Origin: Rathayibacter agropyri
Lineage (GTDB): Bacteria; Actinomycetota; Actinomycetes; Actinomycetales; Microbacteriaceae
Direction of reading: 5' to 3'
Length of the DNA: 64,000 bases
Assembly (NCBI RefSeq): GCF_013249015.1
Contig: NZ_JABRPL010000001.1
Coordinates: 310,001-374,000, forward strand
The notes beneath the pieces were generated by a model. That model worked only from the letters and a program-made list of their open reading frames with translations, was not told the origin of the DNA and ran no database searches. This document shows positions 16,203 to 23,934 of this stretch, piece after piece. The number at the start of each line of letters is the position of its first letter. Within the stretch, counting starts at the first letter, position 1. A program made the position numbers and the translations under genes.

Positions 16203-18554
16203 TTAAGCAGGGATCGTGAACAGCGCGTCCTCGTCGATCTGAAGCGATTCGCACATCGCAGCAACGTGTTTGGGGTCATTTGCCTTCATCCGCAGGAAAA
16301 GCGATCGGAGAACCACGGTCGCCTCGCTCGGGTCGATCATTGCCGAGATATTTCCCTCCTCGTTGTGGGAGTAGGCGTGCAGGTAGCGTTCGACGTGCGT
16401 CCGCACTGATGGCTCATCGAGCTCGCTGATTGCCGCTTTCATGCCTGCGTGGAAGTTTCCGATATGCTGTGGATATCGGAAGCTAAGGAACGCTTCGACC
16501 ATCTTTCGAGCCGCGTTTGGCGCCAATGCAAGCAGATCCATCCGCTCGGCCAGCCCTAGCTCCGGTGTCGCTTCCAAAATGGCGTTCGCGACTCTCGCAA
16601 AAAGGAAGTGGTACAGCGATCGCAGGCGTCGGCTCTGCAGCTTGTCTTTCGTCCAGGGGTCGAACTGGGGAAGACGTCTTGGGGCTGCTGTTCCCCGCGA
16701 GCGAAAGCGCATCCGGACCTCGTGAATGGTGAATCCACCAGGAACATGCTTACCCGCATTCTCAAGCTGGAGGACCCACTGCCGGAAGAGCTCGAAGTTG
16801 TGCGTGAGCAAGATGACCTGGCTGGCGTAGTCGTTCTCGACTAGGGTTGCCCATAAAAACGATGAAACGCCGAACAAGATGCCCTCGTCCATGCTCGAGA
16901 CGGGATCGTCAATCACAACAATCGGCGCGTCGCCCGCAACAGCGTTGCGCTGAACGCTCGCTAGGAAGTGAAGAAGTGCGATCGCAGTCCGTTCACCTTC
17001 ACTGAGGTGGGTGGCGGGCTGGTTCGACCGCTCGATCTTGTAATGCTTGCCGTCTGCTGTCGGCTGGAACCGCAGCTCACCGCGTCCGAGGAGGCGGGCC
17101 ACATCGTCTGTGAGCTCCGCTGCCTTCGGGACGGGGTCCGCATCGACGTTGCTCAGAGCGATGATCTGGTCGCTGACTGTTTGAAGCTCGTCTTCGAGTT
17201 GATCAGCTAGCTCCTTCTGGTTCTCAAATTCCGCCGAGCGATCGTCAAACTCTTTCGCGAGGACCTTCACGCGCGCCAGCTCAACTCGGCGGGCGGCCGC
17301 CGTCGCCTCAGAATTGTGTGACGTCCGTCTATGTTCGTGGCTTGCAACGACCGCGGCAACTTCGTCCATCGAGGGCGCCTCAATGTGAGGTAGCACCACT
17401 TCAGGTTCCGCAAACGGGTTCGCGGCTTTATCCTTGAGGGCAGCGATGATCGTCTCAATTCCGCTTCGATATCGGTCGGATTGATCTCTGAGGGTGCTAC
17501 GCGCGGTTCTAAGTTCACCAGCGAAGTCTGGGTAGAGGTCTCCATCACGGGGAATACTCTCGGCCATCTGCTGCGCGGCGGAGAATGCCTGCGAAAGCTT
17601 CGAAATGAGGGTATTGATATCTTTCTGCAAGTTGATTAGAGAGCTATCGAAGTGTGCAGCAAGCTCAGCGCGGCGGTTCGCGGTGATGGCGCCTCCACAG
17701 AAGAGGCACTCTTCTCTGTGGTCGTGAAGATCAATTCCGTCTTGAACCCATTTGGCCTCTCGTGGACGACCTGCAAGAGTTTCAATGACCTTCGATGTCA
17801 CGTCGCGCATAAGGAGTTCGTTTGCAGCAACGAGCACTTCGGGTCCGTCTAGCAATCGCGCGCGCGAAAGTTTGGTGAACGCATCCATCGCGGGTGACGT
17901 GGCTGTCGCTCGATCCGCGGCGACATCGCGCGAGGCGTCGTCGAACACTGTTCGATCTTTCTTTAGTAGAGTGCGTACATTCGCGCGCGTATAGGAGTTT
18001 GTTGCCCGATAGGTAGCGACAGGGGACGCGCGCAGGTCCTCAACGACCTGCCCTGCGACCGCCGTCAATCGCTCTCCGAGCGCTCGCTCCAAGCTAGTCG
18101 TTTTTATGCGCGCCTCTCGCGCCAATGGGGCGAGCTCGCTCTTGCGATTCTCGGCGAGGCGAAGCTTTTCCTCGGTGTCGACGTTCGCTTCGCCCAGCGT
18201 GAGCACGCTCTCCGACTGCGGGCCGCCGTCGTCATCGAAGCGCAGGTTTTCGCGCACGTAGGCTGCATTGAAGACCTTCGTACGTGCCCAGAAGTCAGAA
18301 CTTGACTCCGTGATTACGCTCGCGATTCCATCAACCGTCGCGTCGAACTCGACGCCAACTGCCCGGGTGGGCCCGGCAGATCCTGCTCCTGCGCAGTGGC
18401 GGAAGAGGTTGGCTAACGTACTTTTCCCGCTGCCGTTAGTGCCGTAAATGAGATTAACTCGCTTGAGCGGAGCGGCTCGCGATTCATCGGTCCAGGTCTG
18501 GAAGGCACGGAAGTCCGCGATTTTCCGCATCCGTACGATGTTTGCGCGCGACAT
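16203..18554 (-). CDS. RloC/PrrC-like AAA_13 ATPase with C-terminal HEPN nuclease signature
   Basis: This predicted anticodon nuclease has an ABC-type ATPase head: Walker A GTNGSGKST at about residues 38-46, signature LSEGERTA at about 517, Walker B IVVIDDPVSSMD at about 545, H-loop LLTHNFE. A CLFC zinc-hook-like pair sits at 283-286 between coiled coils, as in RloC. The C-terminal part carries RKMVE (Arg683, Glu687) and RYLHAYSH (Arg723, His730), matching the R-x3-E...H pattern of PrrC/RloC and the Rx4-6H of HEPN RNases. RloC cleaves tRNA in response to DNA damage or phage. The ATG at 18554 has AAGGGG five bases upstream. It is convergent with the AIPR gene, and no restriction-modification genes adjoin. 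Substrate specificity is not deducible. Confidence 0.82.
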   Translation of the reverse strand: MSRANIVRMRKIADFRAFQTWTDESRAAPLKRVNLIYGTNGSGKSTLANLFRHCAGAGSAGPTRAVGVEFDATVDGIASVITESSSDFWARTKVFNAAYVRENLRFDDDGGPQSESVLTLGEANVDTEEKLRLAENRKSELAPLAREARIKTTSLERALGERLTAVAGQVVEDLRASPVATYRATNSYTRANVRTLLKKDRTVFDDASRDVAADRATATSPAMDAFTKLSRARLLDGPEVLVAANELLMRDVTSKVIETLAGRPREAKWVQDGIDLHDHREECLFCGGAITANRRAELAAHFDSSLINLQKDINTLISKLSQAFSAAQQMAESIPRDGDLYPDFAGELRTARSTLRDQSDRYRSGIETIIAALKDKAANPFAEPEVVLPHIEAPSMDEVAAVVASHEHRRTSHNSEATAAARRVELARVKVLAKEFDDRSAEFENQKELADQLEDELQTVSDQIIALSNVDADPVPKAAELTDDVARLLGRGELRFQPTADGKHYKIERSNQPATHLSEGERTAIALLHFLASVQRNAVAGDAPIVVIDDPVSSMDEGILFGVSSFLWATLVENDYASQVILLTHNFELFRQWVLQLENAGKHVPGGFTIHEVRMRFRSRGTAAPRRLPQFDPWTKDKLQSRRLRSLYHFLFARVANAILEATPELGLAERMDLLALAPNAARKMVEAFLSFRYPQHIGNFHAGMKAAISELDEPSVRTHVERYLHAYSHNEEGNISAMIDPSEATVVLRSLFLRMKANDPKHVAAMCESLQIDEDALFTIPA

Positions 18555-18867
18555 TGACACCCCTTAACTGGACCTCACCCTGGTCGGTGGTCTTCAGCAT
18601 GCAGTCCGCTCGAGCAGACGTGCGGCTGTATGCCCAAGCATGGTGCATCGTCCCTCGAACGCAGCGCGTCAAAGGACGCGATCCAACTTACCTCGTAGCT
18701 CTGTGCTGGCTGCGATGCCGCGTTCTATGAGCGTCCCGCATGGGGATCGCTGAACGGTCGCCTGAGGGACGGGCGACCTCCCCGCGGATTTCCGCGGGTC
18801 GCACCGTCCCGTGAGACCCGCCCGTTGAAATGTCCGGTGTCGGGGCGATTATCGAGACACTTGGGGT
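18555..18867. other. Intergenic region with nested hairpin
   Basis: No gene is convincing here. The main structure is an inverted repeat at 18766-18810. GGGACGG (18766-18772) pairs with CCGTCCC (18804-18810), and inside it CCCGCGGA (18781-18788) pairs with TCCGCGGG (18791-18798), with short paired steps between. It could be a terminator-like structure or part of a small RNA. The left part must hold the promoter of the RloC-like gene, but I see no clear -35/-10 pair. Confidence 0.45.
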
Positions 18868-19203
18868 GTGGATCGGATGGTGAAGCTGTGCACTCGCGCC
18901 GAGGTCCTGGATGACCTCGAGCAGCAGGTGCGACCGAACGACGCCTTTTTTGGGGATCGGATCGTGCGAACGGAGCATGGCTTTCGACTGCAGAAGACGG
19001 GAAGGATCTCGGTCGCGGTCTGGAAGATGCTGGACAACTGGCGACTCGTGGTGATGCCGCCGCTGCAGGAGGTCGAGGTGACTCACGACTACTGCTACTT
19101 CGGCACCGGGCTTGAGAGGCTGGCGCGCGCGGTCGCCGCTGGGCTGCAGTGGGTGGATCCGCTGAACACGGCTCCAGAGGGCTTCGACAAGCAAGCGTTC
19201 TGA
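18868..19203 (+). CDS. Small uncharacterised island protein
   Basis: I do not recognise this protein, which has 111 residues from the GTG or 108 from the ATG at 18877. It is soluble, with aromatic-rich segments (NDAFFGDRIVRTEHGF, AVWKMLDNWRLVVMPP, VTHDYCYFGTGLER). The residue pattern looks like real coding sequence. The start is uncertain; TTGGGG lies 4-13 nt upstream of the candidates. No partner gene is close: the RloC-like gene diverges from it and a 350-bp spacer follows. Confidence 0.5.
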   Translation: MDRMVKLCTRAEVLDDLEQQVRPNDAFFGDRIVRTEHGFRLQKTGRISVAVWKMLDNWRLVVMPPLQEVEVTHDYCYFGTGLERLARAVAAGLQWVDPLNTAPEGFDKQAF

Positions 19204-19464
19204 CGCCTCTGGAGAGCCAAGCGAACGCGAAGACTCGACCGGCGAGCGAGTGCTCGGCGTGAAGCGCAGGTCCGCCAGGGCGAGCGCTGCGGGCGACGCA
19301 CTTCTCGCGGACTCGGTACCTGAGACGGCGGAGCGTCCGTCGAGGAGCCCAGTCGACTACCAGCGCTCTTTCGTCTCATGGTCTGTCACCGGTCTAGCGC
19401 TGGGTGAGGCGGGTTGTGCCGGATGCTCGCGGTCATCGGGGCGTGTTAGCGCCCGGAGAAACAA

Positions 19465-19491
19465 GAATCCCCCCGCCATGCGGGGGGATTC
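19465..19491. terminator. Perfect 12-bp hairpin, bidirectional terminator candidate
   Basis: GAATCCCCCCGC (19465-19476) pairs exactly with GCGGGGGGATTC (19480-19491) across a 3-nt loop. The tight loop and pure GC core fit a rho-independent terminator for the 18.9-kb gene, although no long T-run follows on either strand. Confidence 0.6.
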
Positions 19492-19537
19492 TGAGGTAAT
19501 CACGCCGGTCCAAGCCCGACGCTTGCGTGTAGAAAAT

Positions 19538-19543
19538 TACGCT
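19538..19543 (+). promoter_or_regulatory. -10 hexamer of a leaderless promoter for the Abi-like gene
   Basis: TACGCT matches TAnnnT and ends exactly 7 nt before the ATG at 19551; there is no Shine-Dalgarno. The same hexamer and spacing recur before 20461. Confidence 0.55.
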
Positions 19544-19550
19544 CGTTCGC

Positions 19551-20269
19551 ATGCCAAGTCAAACAGCGCTGGAGCTGCTCCTCGGTCGGGCTCGCCTCGC
19601 TCCCTACGTGTTGGCCGCGAGCGGTGACCTCACTCGCGCGACGGACCTCTACCTCTGGGCGACGCAGCGGTCGGGTGCTCTGCACGGTCAGATCTCGTTC
19701 GTCGAGATCGCGGTTCGCAACGCGATGGACGTGCAGCTGGCGTCGTGGAACGACGCTGCGGGCCTCGGACGCGATTGGTCCGCGGACAACCACACTGCGG
19801 AGCCGTTGTACTCGCTGCTCCGCAAGGCGTTGAAGGAGGCTCGCGGCCGAGCCTCCCGGGAGGCGGCTGAGCGTGATTCAGGGCACCCCGGTCCGGGACC
19901 TCCGTCACACATGACGACGTCGTCACACAGCTCATGTTCGGGTCGTGGGTCGTCGTCGTTCGTCCTAGGTCTAGGACGGAATCGTCGCACCGTCAGGAAC
20001 AGCCGTGGAGAGAGGCGTTGGCGCAGGCGTTTCCTTACGCCACGGCCGACGATGCAGGTCGAGTGGACATTGGCAACCAGCTCGAGACGCTTCGGCGGCT
20101 TCGGAACCGGGTCGCTCATCACGACAACCTTCTGAGGGTCAACGTGCAGCACCGCTTCAACAGCATGCTCTCGCTTCTGTCGAAGATGGACCCGAGCTAC
20201 CCGACGCTGGCAACAGGCCGTAGCACCATCCGGCGGCTACTCAGAGAGGATCCGCGCCGCTCCTGGTGA
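19551..20269 (+). pseudogene. Abi-like HEPN protein gene, frameshifted
   Basis: Two frames together encode one Abi-like protein (abortive infection, HEPN fold). The first frame (19551 to about 19895) reads LTRATDLYLWATQRSGALHG and QISFVEIAVRNAMDVQLASW. The second (about 19895-20269) continues with SVTHDDVVTQLMFGSW and RRLRNRVAHHDNLLRV, whose RNRVAH gives the HEPN Rx4H active-site motif. Continuity breaks around 19885-19900, where the reading phase changes once. The catalytic part is therefore out of frame with the start, so the gene is broken unless this is a sequencing error or a recoding event. It stands alone between the hairpin at 19465 and the nucleotidyltransferase pair. Confidence 0.7.
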
Positions 20270-20447
20270 GCGACGATGTCCGCTTCGGCGAGCACACGCC
20301 CTGCTACTTCGCAGCGGCCCTCACTCGTCCGTGTGTGGCTTCCCCGCTTGTATGTGTCGATGGGCTCGAACGATGGGTGAAGTAGCAGAGCGCCACGAAT
20401 CACTCGACGCCCGCGTGATCGACCGCGCAGAGACCCCGCAGGCCCCG

Positions 20448-20453
20448 TACGCT
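20448..20453 (+). promoter_or_regulatory. -10 hexamer of a leaderless promoter for the nucleotidyltransferase pair
   Basis: TACGCT matches TAnnnT and ends exactly 7 nt before the ATG at 20461, with no Shine-Dalgarno. It supports 20461 rather than the in-frame ATG at 20470 as the start. Confidence 0.55.
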
Positions 20454-20460
20454 GAACCGC

Positions 20461-20874
20461 ATGGGTGCGATGGCCGACCGCAAGCTGCTGACAGCGCGCT
20501 CCGCTGCCGCTGCGATCCGCATCGAACTCGCTGCAGACGACGAAGCCGCTGCGATCCGCCTCGCCACCGAAGCGCTCGCGCACCTCGCTCGAGCGACCAC
20601 GTCCGAGGAGATCCAAGATTTCGTCCGAGCGCCGGGCAGCACGGGTGATCAGCGCTTCGACACCCTCCTGGCGACACTCACCCGCCTGCACCTGAGCGAA
20701 CGTGGCGATCCCGCCCCGGAGTGGACTGATGCGCCCCCACTGGCAAGGGAGTGGCTACCCGGCGCAACCGGCGAGCCCGTCCCTGAGTGGCTTGCCATCG
20801 TCCGAGCGCAGACGCCGGCGCTCCTGCTGCGGAAGAACATCCTCTCGCGCGTGCATGACTGGACGGCCGCATGA
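20461..20874 (+). CDS. Putative antitoxin or partner of the nucleotidyltransferase
   Basis: I do not recognise this 137-residue protein. The first 80 residues are Ala-rich and helical (ARSAAAAIRIELAADDEAA, IRLATEALAHLARATTSEE), then a Trp/Pro-containing segment (PPLAREWLPGATGEPVPEWL). It has no membrane segment or obvious DNA-binding motif. Its stop overlaps the next start as ATGA, so the two proteins are translationally coupled. A small helical protein coupled to a nucleotidyltransferase is the layout of many toxin-antitoxin pairs; that role is inferred from context only. Confidence 0.65.
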   Translation: MGAMADRKLLTARSAAAAIRIELAADDEAAAIRLATEALAHLARATTSEEIQDFVRAPGSTGDQRFDTLLATLTRLHLSERGDPAPEWTDAPPLAREWLPGATGEPVPEWLAIVRAQTPALLLRKNILSRVHDWTAA

Positions 20875-21548
20875 GCGCCGACGCTGGGCGTCTGCTCACT
20901 CGGGACGAGATCCTGTCGCTGCTCGAGGAGGTCGCGGACCGGCTCGACGCCCGAGGCGTCGGTGTCGAGGCGTACATCATTGGCGGGCTCGCCATGGCGG
21001 TGCAGCTCGACGCACGACGCGTCACAGCGGACGTCGACGGGCTGTTCCAACCATGGGAGGACGTTCGGGCCGTCGCCGAAGACCTCGCCGCCGAGCGGGA
21101 TCTTCCAGCGGACTGGCTGAACCGACGTGCGTGGTCGTTCATGGCTTTCGACGTCGACGGCGATCACGACGCCACGAAGGTCCAGATCGGCAAGATGCGG
21201 GTCCGAGTCGCATCTCCTCGCGTGCTCCTAGCTATGAAGATCGCCGCCGGGCGCCGCAAGGACACGGACGACATCACCGCTCTCATCCGGCACCTCGAGA
21301 TCCACGACCCACAGCAGGTCGTCGACATCGCGTTCGACATCTTCGGCGACGAGTCCATGACCTTAACCGATTCCCGGGAGAGCATCTTCTGGCAGGCGTC
21401 GGAGGCGATACGGCAAGCCTGGGATGCTCCGGCGACAGCGAGACCAGCAAGCACCTCCGGGCCCGCGCGCCGTCCTGCAGGCAGCCCTGCCGCCACTGGG
21501 GGACAGCTCACGAGCCGGGATCACAGCGAACCCGAGACCAGCCTGTAG
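20871..21548 (+). CDS. DUF6036-type nucleotidyltransferase, toxin-like
   Basis: The 225-residue protein has a minimal nucleotidyltransferase fold: VEAYIIGGLAMAVQL (GG motif), RRVTADVDGLFQPW (D-x-D metal ligands), then RVASPRVLLAMKIAAGRRKD, as in AbiEii/DUF6036 proteins that can act as toxins by modifying tRNA or proteins. The target here is unknown. The recognisable domain ends near residue 190. The tail is low-complexity and finishes GGQLTSRDHSEPETSL, resembling the end of the island N-terminal motif (GRFxxKPQSxPExxL). That tail may be a fused relic of a neighbouring gene or a C-terminal copy of the motif. It is coupled to the upstream gene by ATGA. Confidence 0.7.
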   Translation: MSADAGRLLTRDEILSLLEEVADRLDARGVGVEAYIIGGLAMAVQLDARRVTADVDGLFQPWEDVRAVAEDLAAERDLPADWLNRRAWSFMAFDVDGDHDATKVQIGKMRVRVASPRVLLAMKIAAGRRKDTDDITALIRHLEIHDPQQVVDIAFDIFGDESMTLTDSRESIFWQASEAIRQAWDAPATARPASTSGPARRPAGSPAATGGQLTSRDHSEPETSL

Positions 21549-21636
21549 GAGCGCGGCCCCGCCCGTCATCGCCTCGCCTCGCTTGCTCCCCGCGCCCACA
21601 GCGCTGAGACGAACGCGAGGGCCGCTTCCGGTGACG

Positions 21637-21816
21637 ATGCTGCCTGGCGGCGGAGTGTTCACGCTCGCCAGCCTGCGACGCGTCCTCGACAACTCCCAGC
21701 ACTCCGGTGAGACCCTCGACGTCGTCCTGATTCGCTCCGACGAGTGGGAGTACGTTCCCGGCCCCACGGCAACGCTTCCGCTCATCGAAAACGTCGAGCT
21801 CGAGACTGCCGCCTGA
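21637..21816 (+). pseudogene. Orphan C-terminal module related to the motif-bearing proteins
   Basis: A 59-residue frame (LPGGGVFTLASLRRVLDNSQ, then HSGETLDVVLIRSDEWE) aligns with the C-terminal module of the 22253 protein (DMLRKLIARDSRPSDTIRVE then VKRTGAWE): LR, a hydrophobic step, a Ser/Asp turn, (E/D)T(L/I)xV and WE coincide. It lacks the N-terminal motif, but a motif-like tail (SEPETSL) is encoded just upstream, at the end of the nucleotidyltransferase gene. The two pieces together look like one decayed motif-bearing gene. A GTG at 21631 is the alternative start. It might still be expressed as a small protein. Confidence 0.45.
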
Positions 21817-21834
21817 GCCGCGCACATCGAGGGT

Positions 21835-22215
21835 ATGAGCATCGGCGATGAGCGGCACCCGCGCGGCCACTCCTCCCGTCCTGGCCGTTTCTCCACGAAG
21901 CCGCAATCGGACCAGGAAGGCTCCCTCTCAGAGCAGTCGCGGCCTGCCCAGACCGGTTCTTCGTGGTCGGGGCAGGAGAGGAGAGGAGGTGGAGCCCGCG
22001 GGAACAACGTTCCGGACCGAAACGACGACGTACGCCGACGGGAAAGGGGCCTCTGGCTCATCGGCCCGCGCGGCAAGGCCTATCAGTTCGTGCCCCGGTC
22101 AGCCGACGGCACCCGCGGGACCCTGTGCTCGTTCCTCACCCGCACCGTGTTCTCGAAGCGTGGGAACCCGGTGACTGTGACGAAGATCGGCGACACGATG
22201 GAAGTCAGTCGATGA
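21835..22215 (+). CDS. Motif-bearing protein A, probably frame-disrupted
   Basis: This protein of unknown function (126 residues) has the island motif at residues 8-31 (HPRGHSSRPGRFSTKPQS, then DQEGSL). The middle is low-complexity. In the +1 frame, however, the DNA at 22015-22054 encodes TETTTYADGKG, matching AETQTYRNGKP in the 22253 protein. The original frame resumes the match with LWLIG against LWMSA. This implies two compensating frameshifts, one near the (AGGAG)3 run at 21974-21988 and one in GGGAAAGGGG near 22050. The C-terminus (FLTRTVFSKRGNPVTVTKIG) resembles the shared module. The start lies 7 nt after CACAT in a conserved leader. Confidence 0.5.
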   Translation: MSIGDERHPRGHSSRPGRFSTKPQSDQEGSLSEQSRPAQTGSSWSGQERRGGGARGNNVPDRNDDVRRRERGLWLIGPRGKAYQFVPRSADGTRGTLCSFLTRTVFSKRGNPVTVTKIGDTMEVSR

Positions 22216-22252
22216 TGAGCACGAGGGTGCCGCCGCCGCGTACATGACCGGC

Positions 22253-22771
22253 ATGACCATCTTCAATCCGTCGCTGCATCCGCGCAACCACGCCTCTCAC
22301 TCCGGCCGTTTCAGCGAGAAGCCGCAGTCCGCCCCTGAGACGTCCTTCACCACGCCTCCCGCGCGGCCTGTCCTGTCCGAGAGGGAGTACCGACTCGTGT
22401 GGCCCGACGGGACACCCGTTGGAGTCCCGGTCGATGCGCACGCCACCGTCGAGGAACGCCTCGAACAGCAGCGCACCTTCGACGCATCCAGCACCGGCCG
22501 CACCCGCATGCAGCTGCGCGCCGTTTCCGTCCCCGAGGACGTCGATGTGGACGACCCCGCACTCAGCCTCTCGAAGGCGGAAACCCAGACCTACCGGAAC
22601 GGGAAACCGTGGCTGTGGATGTCTGCCGAGTCCGGAGACGAGCCGGTCGACATGCTCCGGAAGTTGATCGCTCGCGACTCCCGCCCGAGCGACACCATTC
22701 GCGTCGAGGTGAAACGCACCGGCGCGTGGGAGAACACGACCGCGACCACCCCGGGCGAGGTGAACGCATGA
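22253..22771 (+). CDS. Motif-bearing protein B, unknown function
   Basis: I do not recognise this 172-residue soluble protein. Residues 9-32 carry the island motif (HPRNHASHSGRFSEKPQS, then APETSF). The rest is YRLVWPDGTPVGVPVDAHAT, a QLRAVSVPEDVDVDD segment, AETQTYRNGKPWLWM, and a C-terminal DMLRKLIARDSRPSDTIRVE module shared with the 21637 fragment. No catalytic motif, signal peptide or membrane segment is visible. I use the ATG at 22253 (aligned with the other motif proteins, 7 nt after TACAT) rather than the ATG at 22244. It is coupled by ATGA to the next motif-bearing gene. Confidence 0.65.
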   Translation: MTIFNPSLHPRNHASHSGRFSEKPQSAPETSFTTPPARPVLSEREYRLVWPDGTPVGVPVDAHATVEERLEQQRTFDASSTGRTRMQLRAVSVPEDVDVDDPALSLSKAETQTYRNGKPWLWMSAESGDEPVDMLRKLIARDSRPSDTIRVEVKRTGAWENTTATTPGEVNA

Positions 22772-23121
22772 CCGGATTCGACGAGTATCAGCACCCGCGC
22801 GGCCACCCGTCGACCCCGGGCGCCGTCGCAGAGAAGGACAACACCTGCCCGGAGACGGACCTCGCCGGTCCCACCCGTGCATTTGTCAGCGCGCCCCAGG
22901 TCTGCTATCGCGCTCGCCGGGCGATCCAGACGACCACCTACCAGGCTGGGTATGGCGGAGCGATGCCGGGCGTGCTGAACGTGCTCGTCGACCGGTACCG
23001 GGACGATCCCGAGATGCTCGACCGGCTCGCTATGATCGACGCCGCGGACGTCGAGCACTGGTACGACATCCACGTCGGCCCGGCGCTGGACCAGATCGAG
23101 GACGACATCCGATCCCGCTGA
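22768..23121 (+). CDS. Motif-bearing protein C, unknown function
   Basis: This 117-residue protein has a variant of the island motif (HPRGHPSTPGAVAEKDNT, then CPETDL) at residues 9-32 and an otherwise unrelated body: RARRAIQTTTYQAGYGGAMP, then VLVDRYRDDPEMLDRLAM and an acidic C-terminus (HWYDIHVGPALDQIEDDI). GAGG lies 7 nt upstream of the ATG, which overlaps the stop of gene B as ATGA, so it relies on the upstream transcript rather than a leader of its own. No known domain is recognised; it is soluble and acidic. Confidence 0.65.
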   Translation: MTGFDEYQHPRGHPSTPGAVAEKDNTCPETDLAGPTRAFVSAPQVCYRARRAIQTTTYQAGYGGAMPGVLNVLVDRYRDDPEMLDRLAMIDAADVEHWYDIHVGPALDQIEDDIRSR

Positions 23122-23152
23122 CGCTCAGCGGGCGCCGCGCAGACGAGGAACC

Positions 23153-23908
23153 ATGACCGATGCCATCCTGGCGGCGCTGCCCGCTCCCTCCGGGCGTCCG
23201 TTGCTCGTGCTCGACCTCGACGGCGTCCTGAACCTTTTCGGGGCCTACACGGCCAGCACGACCGTCATCGTTTCGACCGACGGGCACGAAGTTCGCCGCC
23301 TGCACTTCACCCCGGCTGCCGCCCCACTCCTTGACGCTCTGACCGTGGCCGGCCACATCGACGTTGTCCGCTCCCGGAAGCACTCCCGTCTTGGGCTGCG
23401 CAGCTCTGTTGCGACGACGCCGGGGCTGAGCGCGGCAATCGCGGACGGGACCGTCGCGGCGACGACGGAGACGCTCGTGCGCACCGCCGACGGTCAGAAG
23501 TTCGTCATCACCTTCCGCGAGGACGTCGTCGACGCTCTGCACGCCCTGGTGGCATCCGGCGCCGTCGAGTTCGGTTGGTTGACCACCTGGGGCCCGAACG
23601 CTCGGGCGGTCGTCGAGCAGGCCTTCAGCGGCCGTCTCGCCGGCGGGTACGTCCTCGCGAAAAAGCCCAAGAAGCTCCGCGGCTACCGCAACCCCGACTG
23701 GAAGCGTCACGCGCTCGAGAACCGCGTCGCCGAGCTCGGAACCCGGTGGGTGTGGGCGGACGACGAGGAGGTCCCGCGCGCCCGCGCTGACGGGTCCCTC
23801 GACGACGACACCCTCGCCGGAATCCCTGGCCTGGCGTTCGGGACTGAAGAGAGCGTCGGACTGACGCCGGCGGACGTCGCCCGGGCGACAGCATTCCTGC
23901 TCGGTTGA
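23153..23908 (+). CDS. HAD-superfamily protein of the RNA-repair-associated type
   Basis: The 251-residue protein has a HAD phosphatase core: LLVLDLDGVLN (nucleophile and acid Asp, motif I), VEFGWLTTWGPNARAV (motif II region), KPKKLRGYRNPDWKRHAL (Lys) and WVWADDEEVPR (motif IV acids). The pattern fits the HAD domain described in Swiss-army-knife RNA repair proteins, here without fused partners. It sits between motif-bearing genes C and D with a 31-nt upstream gap and AGGA before the ATG, so it is probably in their operon, but it lacks the motif itself. Its substrate is unknown; a 3'-phosphatase acting on nucleic acid is an inference from the family. Confidence 0.7.
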   Translation: MTDAILAALPAPSGRPLLVLDLDGVLNLFGAYTASTTVIVSTDGHEVRRLHFTPAAAPLLDALTVAGHIDVVRSRKHSRLGLRSSVATTPGLSAAIADGTVAATTETLVRTADGQKFVITFREDVVDALHALVASGAVEFGWLTTWGPNARAVVEQAFSGRLAGGYVLAKKPKKLRGYRNPDWKRHALENRVAELGTRWVWADDEEVPRARADGSLDDDTLAGIPGLAFGTEESVGLTPADVARATAFLLG

Positions 23909-23934
23909 CGCGCACCGCCGCCTACATCCTCGGT

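Larger units (their letters stand above)
19204..19550. other. Intergenic region, no convincing gene
   Basis: A frame opening at 19250 is Arg/Ser-rich, crosses the hairpin at 19465-19491 and runs into the Abi-like gene out of phase, so I reject it. Apart from the hairpin and the -10 hexamer at 19538 listed separately, I see nothing in this stretch. Confidence 0.5.

Noticed and set aside
14174-18554. AIPR and RloC-like genes as a single two-gene defence system
   Set aside because: They are convergent, separated by a terminator and a gene remnant, so joint expression is not supported.
19250-19627. Open frame between the 18.9-kb gene and the Abi-like gene
   Set aside because: It runs through a perfect hairpin and into the Abi-like gene out of phase, and its composition is Arg/Ser-rich.
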